Assembly (NCBI GenBank): GCA_032718475.1
Contig: JAUCBJ010001194.1
Coordinates: 1-54,001, forward strand
Origin: Nemertoderma westbladi
Taxonomy: Eukaryota > Xenacoelomorpha > Nemertodermatida > Nemertodermatidae
Direction: 5' to 3'
Length of the DNA stretch: 54,001 nucleotides
Shown: piece after piece, positions 23,036 through 32,615 of the stretch
Position numbering within the stretch: the first letter of the stretch is position 1
Layout: each line of letters starts with the position of its first letter
Position numbers and translations under genes: made by a program
Notes under the pieces: model-generated
What the model was told of the DNA's origin: nothing
The model's database searches: none
The model's input: the letters and a program-made list of their open reading frames with translations, nothing else

Positions 23036-24610
23036 TTTTCCCTGGAGAGGGATGAATTTTGATTGCGACTAAAGGCCCTCCCAATCTTCGAAGAGATGCC
23101 TTCAGTCCGACTGTTTGATTGGCTTTCTTTACTATTGTATAATGCAGATATTGATATATTATTCAAATTCCTAGAACTTTTAATTCCTGCAAAGCTAACC
23201 TAGCATTGCGAATTATCTTGCACAAAATATAATGAAAGTATTATTTATTTCAGATGTAAAATTTAGAATTAAAGGAAACTGCAGCAGTCAAGAATGAATA
23301 TAAGAAGAGCGGGCTCGCAAGTATTATTCTGGAGAGCGGCTGTAGATAATATGCAGCCGGCAGCCGCCACTATAGCCTACAAACTTTGGTTGGATGTGGC
23401 AGCAATTTATAAATTGGGCTTTCAATTTTTATTGCAAGTGTGCGAACAAGGACTGTGATAACGTGTTAACTAGAACGCCATCAAGATGGCTTTAAACGAA
23501 CCTGTCTTACACAGACTCCAAGAAACAGATGGGATTGGAAGATGCAAACCAAGAATGACTTGCATCAACCAAAAAACTGCCTCCCATCTAATGTAATACA
23601 CATTCGCCTAGGCAAACAAATCATAATCACAATTACTACGATGATGTGTGAAATGGTATCCATATCCGCAACCTGAGAAACGGCCCAAAAGAGCAGTTTA
23701 TTCTGCGGAGGGGTCTTTTCTGTATTAGATAAATAAAATAAAGAACACTATAATTACAGTATTTATACCTGATACATTCTCAGTTAGCCTAATAAAAACA
23801 TCGGAGCAACCAATATAATGTACATGTACAAGCATCCTATGAAAGTTTGTGAAATGTTCCCTTAAGTCTACCCAACAGCCGTTGGTACCCGGCTGGCAGC
23901 CACCCTGGTTCAGTTGTATGGTTTTGTTAGTTTAATCGACAGCTGTTGTAAACGTCCCAGATATACAAAACCTACTAAGCCTTTGCATTACAATTGAGCT
24001 TAGCCTAAGTTGATGACAGTATTATAACGATGACAATTAGGCCCTATAGATACATACGATATATAAATGATGTACTGCTTGACATTACACTAACTGGCTG
24101 AATAGAGATAGAACTATAATAATACGTTTGGCATTCTGTCAGATTTCAGTAGTAAGTAACCTCATAATAATTGCTAAATATCAATCACCTGAAAAACATT
24201 TCAAGCAAGGGAGTTGTGGGTATTTAATTTCGCGTTCAATAATGTTGAAAATATGCAAATATTTCGAATATCGCACTTCGAATCGTTCCCAACTTTTTTA
24301 TTCAACAACTAGACAACAATTGATAAATACTTGCGTTTACAATTTTACAATGCATGCAAGTGGTTTCAAGCCATTTGGTGAACATACATAGTGAGTGATA
24401 TAGTGACATATATAGTGATATAGGTAAATATATCCATCGTGTTTTTGCCGGCCTCAGCTTTAGACAAAAACTACCCAGTCTAAAGACAGGTTCGTTATAA
24501 ATATATTATCAAACATTCAACTAAAAGTAATTACTGCAAATGCAGAAGTTGTTTCATCGACAGTCTTTCACCTTTCCTTTCACGGTCCACTGGTAATACC
24601 GGACATCACC
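23036..24610. other. Unassigned 1.6 kb inside the TIR element
   Basis: No coding motif recognised. A + frame at 24128-24391 looks fortuitous. This is the part of the element where an autonomous relative would be expected to carry genes, but none is visible. Confidence 0.4.
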
Positions 24611-24904
24611 TTACATAAACAACATCTCAGTTTGGGTAACCACTGCTACAGTACTTCGAAAAGGATAAACCTGCGCCATTCTGTCCATAAATGCGTCCAA
24701 AGTCCACATTCGAATTAACATATTTCCAACATATTTTCCACCAGTTCTTGAGGATACATGTCTAGCGAGAGTTAGGGTGCGGACAGCATATATTCCTGAC
24801 AGACAGGTATGTCGGTGCATTACTTGGCCACAGTGATGAGCTCCAAATTGCACACCGAGCCTTGTATGTATTACAAGTTCACTGCCTGTAACAGTGTTTG
24901 CCAT
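24611..24904 (-). CDS. Hypothetical small ORF (97 aa)
   Basis: ATG-initiated minus-strand frame in the same orientation as, and about 280 bp downstream of, the acidic zinc-finger gene. The product has several His and Cys residues in its middle (FGAHHCGQVMHRHTC) and a basic, Met-rich C-terminal half. No family recognised. It could be a remnant exon or ORF of the TIR element, or chance. Confidence 0.25.
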   Translation of the reverse strand: MANTVTGSELVIHTRLGVQFGAHHCGQVMHRHTCLSGIYAVRTLTLARHVSSRTGGKYVGNMLIRMWTLDAFMDRMAQVYPFRSTVAVVTQTEMLFM

Positions 24905-25186
24905 AACATTGCAATGCTACAAAATTTGTAACTCATAACTGCAAACATAATCCTTATTCCTTACATTTTTATTTTCTCGAGCTTGGTTTCTCCTTATTTA
25001 TGATTGACCAGTGTCTAAATAGATAAATATACCCCTGCGTGTTAATTCATTATTGTTGCTATGTAAAACATCTGTCGTTAAGATAAATAGTGTTCTAGAG
25101 AAAATTGCTCAATGCGGACTATGTGAAATATAACATAATTTCAAATGGTTTATACAAGTTAACACTTTCAGCAAAAAAAACTGCAG

Positions 25187-26113
25187 TCATACCCAATTTG
25201 AACGGTGGTCGGTACTGTCTACTTGACTATGTCTTAATATCTCTTCTCTATTTTCCTCATTTTCTTCAATTTGTTTAATAAATCTCCGCATTTGATTTTT
25301 GTTTCCTAATATTTGTCTCAATATCTCCTCTTTATTTTCATCATTCTCTTCTAAATGTTTAATAAATTTCTGTAATTTAATTTTACTTCCTAGAACTTGG
25401 GTCAATGTCACCTCTTTATTTTCTTCATTTTCCTTCAAATGTTTAATAATTTTCCGCAATTGATTCTTATTTCCAAGTAATTGCCTCTTTATTTCCTCAT
25501 TATCATCATTTTCATCCTCTTCTCCGCTTTCCTGATCTTCACTTTCTTCACCCTCTTTCTGACCTTCACTTTCTTCATCCTCTTCCCCGCCTTCACTTTC
25601 TTCATCCTCTTCCTGTTCTTCACTTTCTTCATCCTCTTCCTGTTCTTCACTTTCTTCATTCTCTTCCTGACCTTCGCTATCTTCACCCTCTTCTTGACCT
25701 TCACTTTCTTCATCCTCTTCCTGATCTTCCTGATCTTCACTTTCTTCGTTCTCAACTTCACTCTCTTCAACTTCATCCTGATCCTCACTATTTTCATTCT
25801 CCATCTCATCATCCTCTTCTTCTCCATCTTTCTCACTCAAATTTTCCTCATTTTCTAGGGGTAACTGTTTTTGTATCCCTTTCAAAATATTCATAACTTT
25901 ATGAAATTTATTTTCCATTGTCTGTTTTATATTTAATATATCACGCTCATCTCTCTTTTTCTTTTCATCTTCACTAAAAATATCTTCGGATTTTTTAAAT
26001 TTTTTTGGTAACGGAGCCATTAGTTTTTCCTTTCTATGTGTTTCCATATGACGAGATAAATTGTCTTGTCTCATTTCTTTATTACAAACCAAACAACTTT
26101 CATGTCTATGCAT
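25187..26113 (-). CDS. C2H2 zinc-finger protein with acidic repeats and three 28-residue repeats
   Basis: 308 codons from the ATG at 26113, intact. Residues about 8-27 hold one C2H2 finger (CLVCNKEMRQDNLSRHMETH: Cys-x2-Cys-x12-His-x3-His), followed by a basic stretch with KKFKKSED. The middle (about 95-205) is a low-complexity Glu/Ser/Asp/Gln tract of EESEGQEED type. The C-terminal part (about 212-298) has three 28-residue repeats, each starting QxLGxKxxxxxxIKxxxEN, likely helical. A DNA- or chromatin-binding role is inferred from the finger alone. The gene lies inside the TIR element, 0.6 kb from its right inverted repeat, with a plausible promoter at 26250-26355. It is the only long intact non-retroviral frame of the element. 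Family not recognised. Confidence 0.75.
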   Translation of the reverse strand: MHRHESCLVCNKEMRQDNLSRHMETHRKEKLMAPLPKKFKKSEDIFSEDEKKKRDERDILNIKQTMENKFHKVMNILKGIQKQLPLENEENLSEKDGEEEDDEMENENSEDQDEVEESEVENEESEDQEDQEEDEESEGQEEGEDSEGQEENEESEEQEEDEESEEQEEDEESEGGEEDEESEGQKEGEESEDQESGEEDENDDNEEIKRQLLGNKNQLRKIIKHLKENEENKEVTLTQVLGSKIKLQKFIKHLEENDENKEEILRQILGNKNQMRRFIKQIEENEENREEILRHSQVDSTDHRSNWV

Positions 26114-26249
26114 TATATAGCAATGTCAATTGATATTATTGAATTTTAGCTAAATGATTTTACAAAATTTAAAATAAATATAACTTTTATGAAAATAAAT
26201 AAAACTTTTTAATATAAAACTTAGAGAATGACTGGGAATGCGTTGAACA

Positions 26250-26355
26250 GGGGCTATTATAGAGGGAGGCTAGAATGGATTTTCCAATCAGAGTGCGAGG
26301 GTGAGTTAGGCAGCCAATCAGGACTCGAGGGAGGAAAGTTAGACAGCCAATGAGA
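26250..26355 (-). promoter_or_regulatory. Triple CCAAT-box plus TATA promoter of the zinc-finger gene
   Basis: On the minus strand, three inverted CCAAT boxes (seen on the + strand as CCAATCA at 26284, CCAATCA at 26314 and CCAATGA at 26347) are spaced 30 and 33 bp, close to three helical turns each. About 25-30 bp downstream is a TATA-like CTATAATA (26253-26260), giving an expected start near 26225 and a leader of about 110 nt before the ATG at 26113. Regular CCAAT spacing is a known arrangement for NF-Y-dependent promoters. Confidence 0.6.
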
Positions 26356-26507
26356 GAGAAGATGCGAGTACAGTGGTAAAGCGCCCGCCCATCCATGGTG
26401 AGATAACTTCACACTAACTCTCAAGGATAGTTATACTCACCATTCAAATATCCCTCGCAAACCAGATTCCCCCCAGCATCTAAAGTATTCCACATCACTG
26501 CAAAATA

Positions 26508-26560
26508 TATAGAGCTTTAGTTGGATTTGAACCTGTGCTTGTAAACTCTTTTGTGTTAGT
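26508..26560 (-). repeat. Partial tRNA-like sequence
   Basis: The minus strand has GGTTCAAATCC, a B-box/T-arm-like motif, with AGAGTTTACAAGCAC before it. The 5' half of a tRNA is not recognisable. Confidence 0.35.
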
Positions 26561-26567
26561 ATATTGA

Positions 26568-26722
26568 CGTGAGGCATAGACTATGCCTCACTGAGGCATA
26601 GTCTATGCCTCAGTGCCTCAGTGAGGCATAGTCTATGCCTCAGTGAGGCAGAGTCTATGCCTCAGTGCCTCAGTGAGGCACTGAGTGAGGCATAGTCTAT
26701 GCCTCAGTGAGTCATAGTCTAT
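26568..26722. repeat. Hairpin minisatellite abutting the right inverted repeat
   Basis: Four to five units of the GAGGCATAGACTATGCCTC family also found at 19545-19865. The array ends exactly where the right terminal inverted repeat begins. Confidence 0.9.
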
Positions 26723-27048
26723 GCGGTGTCACTTATGACACCCTTTGGTCCTCTCGGCAACAGTTAGACCTCACTGATGACCCATTGTGTGTCAGGGCTC
26801 TAATCAGTCTGATTAATTAGGATAATTAATTAAACCCTAATTAAGAGTTGTAAGACACCTATTAGGGTTAAATTGTACTAATTAATTGATGCCACCTATC
26901 AATTAGGGTCTAATTAGCCTAATTGGGAGATGTCACCCAGACAGTCTGGCGCCAATGACACCCTATGGGTGATAATAGGGTGTCATATGACACCCAATGG
27001 GTGTCAGTGAGGTCTAACTGTAGCAGAAAGGACCAAAACTCTACTACT
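26723..27048 (-). repeat. Right terminal inverted repeat, itself palindromic
   Basis: Reverse complement of 12486-12810 with a low level of divergence. It ends CTCTACTACT and is followed by the target duplicate TCTGGT (27049-27054). Like its partner it contains an internal inverted pair (TTTGGTCCTCTCGG near 26740 against the CCAAA end near 27035). Confidence 0.92.
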
Positions 27049-29868
27049 TCTGGTATTCCTGAGACTTACCCAACCAGTCTAGCTGTCTACAGATCTCCTG
27101 AATCTCATCGGAAAACTCTATAATCCAGCTGCTAAGAAACTTTTGGGGCGCTACTAATTTCGCATACAGATATCTAGCTATGTTAGTCCTATTACCATAT
27201 ACCTGATGTTTAGCGTATCCCAAACTTGTCTCAATCCATCCGGATGTCCAATAAACTTTAACGCCATTAACTTGGGAGGTCCTTCCAAGCACTCGATGAG
27301 GAATCGTAGTTTCTCTCCGCTGGATAGTACGGAGTTCTGTATGTTATCTTTGTAATATTCATTAAAAGGTAACCATTTCATCTCATCTCCATTGAACTTG
27401 ACGACCTCTCCCACCTTTACCGCTTGACGGGCTTCCGTTCTAGCCATCTGACGTGTAAAACTTTCTTGAGCCATCGTATTATTTAATATCGAATTATCGG
27501 TATATAAATTTCTCGGATTATTATCAGATCGATATGGGATATCATTATCAACAGGCTTATTAATGCCCTTAATAGGGTTTACTATCGGAGTCTCTACTTC
27601 GCTAGCAGTATAGATGCGTGTAGGCTCCACACCTTGCGCATGAAATACTTCAGACCTAATGGGCTGACACATTGTTAGAGAGGGTGGTGGTATACCCATT
27701 TGTATATTTACTAATTTATCGCGCTCGAGAGCGATATTTTGCTGTACTTCTTGCAGCTCTAACCTACTCTCTCTTACTGTTCCCTTTAACAGCTGAACAG
27801 TCCCTTCCAATTCTCGGACTTGTTTGGAAGACTTGATCTTATTGTCTTCGAGTTGTACGAGCAACTGCTCCATCCCCCGTCATCCCTCGTCCATCCACTC
27901 AACCGCGGAGGCGGGAGTCGCCAACATCGCAGCTGGATGGCACATCGGGACGACGGGAGACAATCTATTTATTATTTCTTGCTCGGCGTCCATGACTGTC
28001 TGAGATTCTGGCAGTTGTCTACTGGGCACGGGTAGTTTGGTACTGTGTAAAGGGAATTTAGAGTTAGGTTCTGGGAGCAAAGGTGTCTCTATTAAGGGAG
28101 TGGCTTCACTAACAGGCCTAATTATTTCTGGCTCATCTACTATAGTAGGGAGTCTTTCTACTCTTATAATTTGGGCTGTTGGCTCTCGATTACTTAAGTC
28201 TACACTAGCTAGCTCCATTCTCACCGCAGGGGTAAGTTAGGTAACTTATGCCGGTGGGGCGCTCTTCTATGTCCGTTTGAATTAGATTTATTACCTTTAC
28301 CCTCAGGATCAGTTGTATCACCTTCATCCGAGGAGGTAAATCCCTGTCTTCTGGGAGTAGATCAACTCAGTAGTTGCATATGAGTAGCTGCTCTTTGTTT
28401 ATTTAAGTAATCTTGTTTTGCCTGAAGGTTCTCCAACTCTAGTTGGGCTGTCGCTTCAGATGCCCTCCGTTCTGCTTCTGCCACTGCCGCTTCTGCTGCC
28501 GCTTTTCTTTCAGCTTCTGCCTCTGCCGCTTTTCTTTCAGCCTCTGCCGCTGCCGCTTTTCTTTCAGTCTCTGCCGCTGCTGCTTTTCTTTCAGCTTCTG
28601 CCGCTGCCGCTGCTGCTGCCGCTTTTCTTTCAGCTTCTGCCACTGCCGCTGCCGCTTTTTTTTCAGCTTCTGCCGCTGCCGCCGCTGCTGCTACCTTTCG
28701 GTCTTCTATTTGCCTTTTCTTTATTTGTTCTCCTTTGTCCATTGCGATGAGAATGCTTTCATCAAATTTAGCCTGCTCTGCAGCTAATATCTCTGCATCT
28801 AAAGAGTCCAGTATGAATTTGGCTCCTTCACTATTGGGGAGAAGTCCAACTAGACGTCTTCTTAGCTCTTTGTCACCTTTAAATCGTTGATAATCCGACA
28901 GATAGATGTCAATAGCATCCTTCTTCTGAGGTTATTCCAATACTGCCTCGCCTTCCACATGAGAAAAGGTTGTATCTGTTGATTCTCCGTGGGTTACCGT
29001 TCAGTTAGCTGAACCCTCTATTGTGTTGTTCCCTGGACTTTAACATTCACTCACTGGAACCAAGTCTTTACAGCCACCTGTAACGATGTGTCTTGACTTC
29101 TCTTCGAGGCCTCTTCAAAGGCTGAAAGGATTAATCTGATCCTCAAGATACGTTATCTCACTTGGTAAAGCAGCTCTCCCTGCTCTTGAGGTCCCTGAGG
29201 TTGTTGAAATAATCGGATTTCTATTCTTTCCAAGGAGTTGAAGAATCCCTGGACATATCCTGCTGCTGACCTCTTCCATACAGCGGGATCTCTGGTGTCC
29301 CTCACTACCCCCACTTGGTATAAGTCTTCCCAGGCAGCTTCCGATAAGTTAAACGGGAGTCCGGGTCCGGGGAAGTTCCATTGAATCTCTACAATAGACC
29401 TTAGTTCTTCCATCGGGTATCCTGCATAACTGTCCCTGGTCGATCTCTTATTTCTCATCCAATCCGCTTGATGTTCTTCTACAGCTATAAGTACTCTAGT
29501 GAGTACTGCCCCAGGAAGAATTAGAAGTGGGTCTGGATAAACCGCTTCTTCCATCCTTGTTCCGATCTCGGGCGTTAACTCCTCGGTGTCGGAACTAGAG
29601 TTACTACGCAGTTGAGAAATAAGTTCTCGGTTCGGGTACTGTTGTTGTTTGGCAGCCATCTCTTGGTCTCGCTTAACTTGAGCCCTAGTGCCTATAATAG
29701 ACCTATGGTGCTTTACTAGCCTAGGGTCCGATACCACTACTGTAGGGATAACCTTTCTTCAGTAGGAGGGGACTTAGACTTCGGTCTGGGATGTTCCATA
29801 CTTTGATCTGGGTCACAGATCGTTCTTTCTAAGAGACTATCTGACAGTGTTTGTTTTGTGTCAGACAT
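27049..29868 (-). pseudogene. gag: BEL/Pao gag, 5' part, cut by the TIR element
   Basis: A minus-strand coding region from an ATG at 29868 down to the insertion at 27049. The frame breaks near 29750 and again between successive open segments: 29737-29153; 28742-28362, an Ala/Glu/Lys-rich coiled coil built of AEAERKAAA-type repeats; 28224-27880; and 27873-27178. The last contains the BEL/Pao gag region (FNGDEMKWLPFNEYYKDNI, then IECLEGPPKLMALKFI) and is continued in another frame at 27292-27049. The long alanine-rich coiled coil ahead of the conserved part is unusual. On the far side of the insertion the frame resumes at 12479. Confidence 0.82.
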
Positions 29869-31620
29869 AATTTATTTTACAGTTGAATGCCTACTACTAT
29901 AATGACAGTTAAAGAAAGTCTAGGGGAAATCAGTATCAACTGTCAGTCTAGTAGTTACCGATATCGCTACTCAATATAACGTGGTATATATCTAATATTA
30001 GAATATCGGTATTTACCTATAGTATATATATCAGTATTATTACAGACTAGGATCAATCACAGAATATCGGTATATAAGTTTAGCCTAATTTATATAAATA
30101 TAATATAAGCTTACCATAAATACCGGTAATGTCAATTATTTAATAATAACTGATTTTCCATATTTTAGGAATTACTTCCCTTTACTTTATTACTGATATT
30201 AAGCAGTAGTTCAACTGATATTAAGACCTAATTGATGTATAACAGGCCTATTAATTTATAAATCTGATTGAATTAATTTATAAATATATATATATACCCG
30301 TAATGGGTTTTGACAATATTTGAAATATATGTTATTATTTCTGTGTAAGAAGTCACTACATAGAGGCTGGACGCTCTCAGTGGAGTGCTACTTGTTAGAC
30401 ACTAATACTGATAATTCTACTTAACTAAGTTACTTATCACTACAAATTACTTACGTATCGGGTTGAGATTACACAATCTCTAAATAAACAATAAACAAGT
30501 TACACGTACAATTTATTTAGGGTAATTTAACAAGAAATTTACGAACCTGCCTAACAAGGAGTTAGAATTTCTGGTTCTTACAAACTGACAGGAAATTACG
30601 GTATTTGAAACCAATAAAGTAGTATTAAGTACGTTGCGTTGTCCAGATAAGGAAATGCCACCGTCTGACGGCTTACAGTCTTACACTATAAGCATTACGT
30701 TATGTACCCGGAGTGTTCTATACCTGGAGGTTAATTATCGAAGCCAACCAGAGCTAATGGACCTATTAACCACGTTACAACACAAATATACTGCCTACAC
30801 ACTAAATTACTTTCAGGAAAGCACTGTACTCTAAACCCTAAATTAGGTACAAGTACTTATACAACATATAATTAGCAGTTAGATATAAGCGAACAGCCAA
30901 AAGAACCACGGTATCTGTTGGAGTGACCGGAGCACAAAATCACCAGTCTGTCCTACGCCAAGCAGTCCTGAAGTAGTACCGGGGTTAATTAAACTATAAC
31001 GGTATGCATAACAAGCATAATTACTGTAAGGAATAAACCTGGGGAGATATAGGTTGCAAATACTTGCATAAACTCTGAATAATAAATATTACGCTACCCA
31101 TACTGACTATTCAAATAAAACACAGACCAAATGCTGGCAGACTACTGTCAAGCCTAAATAAACCACAGTATATGCAATATCCGAAATGGTTAGTTAGTAA
31201 GCATTCTAACTACGTAGTACGACTTATTCTTTCGTGGGGGATTTACCTTACAACACTGGATGCCTCCACCTTCCTAACTAGCACTTTATCGGACAGACAC
31301 TCTACATACACTGCAATCGCCTCAGACCTAACAACAGTTATACAACAATCCGGCCTACAAATTATTTATACAATCTGAGCAGGCTTACATGCCTTCTGCG
31401 CAATATTACACTTACCGGTAAATAAAACCAGCAGAAATATGTAAGCTCTAAAAGAAATAAGGGGTGTACAGGCCCGACTCTCTTAAACAGCCTACTAATA
31501 TACAATATATCACAATCAAAAAATAGTACCGGTTCGGGTTACGAGGCCTACAGTCTACCGACCAACCGGTACGTTCGATTTTATTGCCAACTGAGCAATA
31601 AAGAAACTGAAATCTATTAA
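29869..31620. other. Untranslated leader of the BEL/Pao element
   Basis: 1.75 kb between the 5' LTR and the gag ATG, AT-rich, with no gene motif. Small frames at 30634-30834 and 31172-31378 have no support. No primer binding site starting TGG was found within the first 30 bases after the LTR. Confidence 0.5.
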
Positions 31621-32302
31621 TGTTCGCGATTTTAGACCTTTAGCAGTTTAACCTGCCAATTTTAAATGTCCTTTTAATTATGAATCGACTTTAGCACTTA
31701 CCAATTACCTGGTGTACTGAAGTTACATCCGCCGAAGCCAGTCCGTGCGCGGCGTATGACCCACGGTGTGGGAGACTGGATTTGGGTTCCCTAGGAAGTT
31801 ATTGCAGTGTAGGCTACTTTGTATTATTCGATTGATCGCTACTATATATTCTCTGACAACTATATTTACTTTCGGGGAAATATTAACAGTTCCTTTAGGA
31901 TATGGCGCTTTAAGTATAAAAACAGAGTTATGACTTACACTAGTCACAATTAGATGGCCACAGAGTTTCGTAAATGCTTTATTAACCTTCACACGACTTC
32001 ACACGACTTCACACTACTTTACACTAATTTACACTAATTTGCCGACAGTCACTGATTTTGATCATATATAAGGAGGATTGCAACTGACACACGTAGGGAT
32101 TATGAAATAGCATTTAATTCACACAAAAACCACTATAATTTGAGTCGCAGTTCCTACCGGTAGACTCTTCCTCCGCTTACCTCAGTAATCAAGAAGATTG
32201 AGGGGATTACGATTATTTATCGGTATTCTCCAAATATAACATCCATTAATATAAACAGCAATTAACACAATATAAAACAGCATTAAAACAGTGCGGTGAA
32301 CA
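31621..32302 (-). repeat. LTR-like repeat, 5' copy of the BEL/Pao element
   Basis: Partner of 1381-2082. On the minus strand it starts TGTTCACCGC, has TATATATG and then AATAAA about 100 bases downstream, and ends CGCGAACA. The base that follows in both copies is G, but the outer flanks do not show a matching target duplication. Confidence 0.75.
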
Positions 32303-32615
32303 GCCCAGCAAAGACACATCTGGCTAATATCCAGATAATATCCAGCTAAACCCCGCTAAACCCCGCTAGCTTGGTTTTTAGCATTTTAATATCCTACTAA
32401 TATAATAGCTCAAAAGTACTGCGACGACTACTACTACTACTACTACTTTATTGCAGAAAGAAGTATATTTAGTTAAACTATATCTATAGCTAATAAATAT
32501 AACAAATTCACATAGTTGAAAATTATTACGAGATCAAAAATTATATATAGAGTTACACACAAAAAAAAATCATTAACATCAGTTTCTTCGTGGTCTTGTC
32601 TGCACTCGTTGTGGT
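32303..32615 (-). other. Junction and 3' UTR of the restriction-endonuclease LINE
   Basis: Reading the minus strand from the LINE stop codon, about 160 bases of AT-rich 3' UTR lead to GCAATAAAG and a run of TAG triplets (CTA/CTACTAC on the + strand at 32420-32449), then CGTCGCAG. AATAAA plus a terminal trinucleotide run marks the LINE 3' end near 32430. The remaining 130 bp to the BEL LTR contain two short TCCAG.TAA repeats. Confidence 0.55.

Larger units (their letters stand above)
12486..27048. mobile_element. 14.6 kb terminal-inverted-repeat DNA element with Maverick/Polinton-like ends
   Basis: The ends are exact: 6-bp target duplication TCTGGT, terminal bases AGTAGTAGAG..CTCTACTACT, and inverted repeats of about 325 bp. 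A 6-bp duplication with AG..CT ends and long inverted repeats is the pattern known for Maverick/Polinton elements. Without the nested gypsy the element is 9.3 kb. I could not find protein-primed DNA polymerase B, retroviral-type integrase, packaging ATPase, cysteine protease or capsid genes, so it would be non-autonomous, deeply decayed or from another superfamily. Remaining coding content is the C2H2/acidic protein gene at 26113-25187 and perhaps a 97-codon frame at 24904-24611. Minisatellites and LINE fragments fill the rest. Confidence 0.85.
1381..32302 (-). mobile_element. BEL/Pao-type LTR retrotransposon, decayed and interrupted
   Basis: A pair of direct repeats (1381-2082 and 31621-32302) brackets minus-strand gag, pol and a third reading frame. 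Read on the minus strand, each repeat starts TGTTCACCGC and ends in AACA, the usual TG..CA form, and carries a TATATATG box followed by AATAAA. Removing the inserted 14.6 kb element (12486-27048) leaves about 16.4 kb, large for BEL/Pao. Order on the minus strand is LTR, 1.75 kb leader, gag, protease remnant, RT, RNase H, integrase, 2.3 kb spacer, unknown ORF, LTR. Several frameshifts make it non-functional as written. I found no clear tRNA primer site, polypurine tract or target duplication, so treating these two repeats as the LTRs of this gag-pol is an inference from position and orientation. Confidence 0.7.

Noticed and set aside
25481-25858. + strand hydrophobic Phe/Leu-rich frame resembling a membrane protein
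   Set aside because: Antisense of the acidic tract of the zinc-finger gene; composition alone explains it.
28418-28787. + strand Leu/Pro/Cys-rich frames
   Set aside because: Antisense of the Ala/Glu/Lys coiled coil of BEL/Pao gag.
1381-32302. Target-site duplication for the BEL/Pao element
   Set aside because: Flanks (ACAAC before 1381 and GCCCA after 32302) do not match; the ends may have been altered by later rearrangement.
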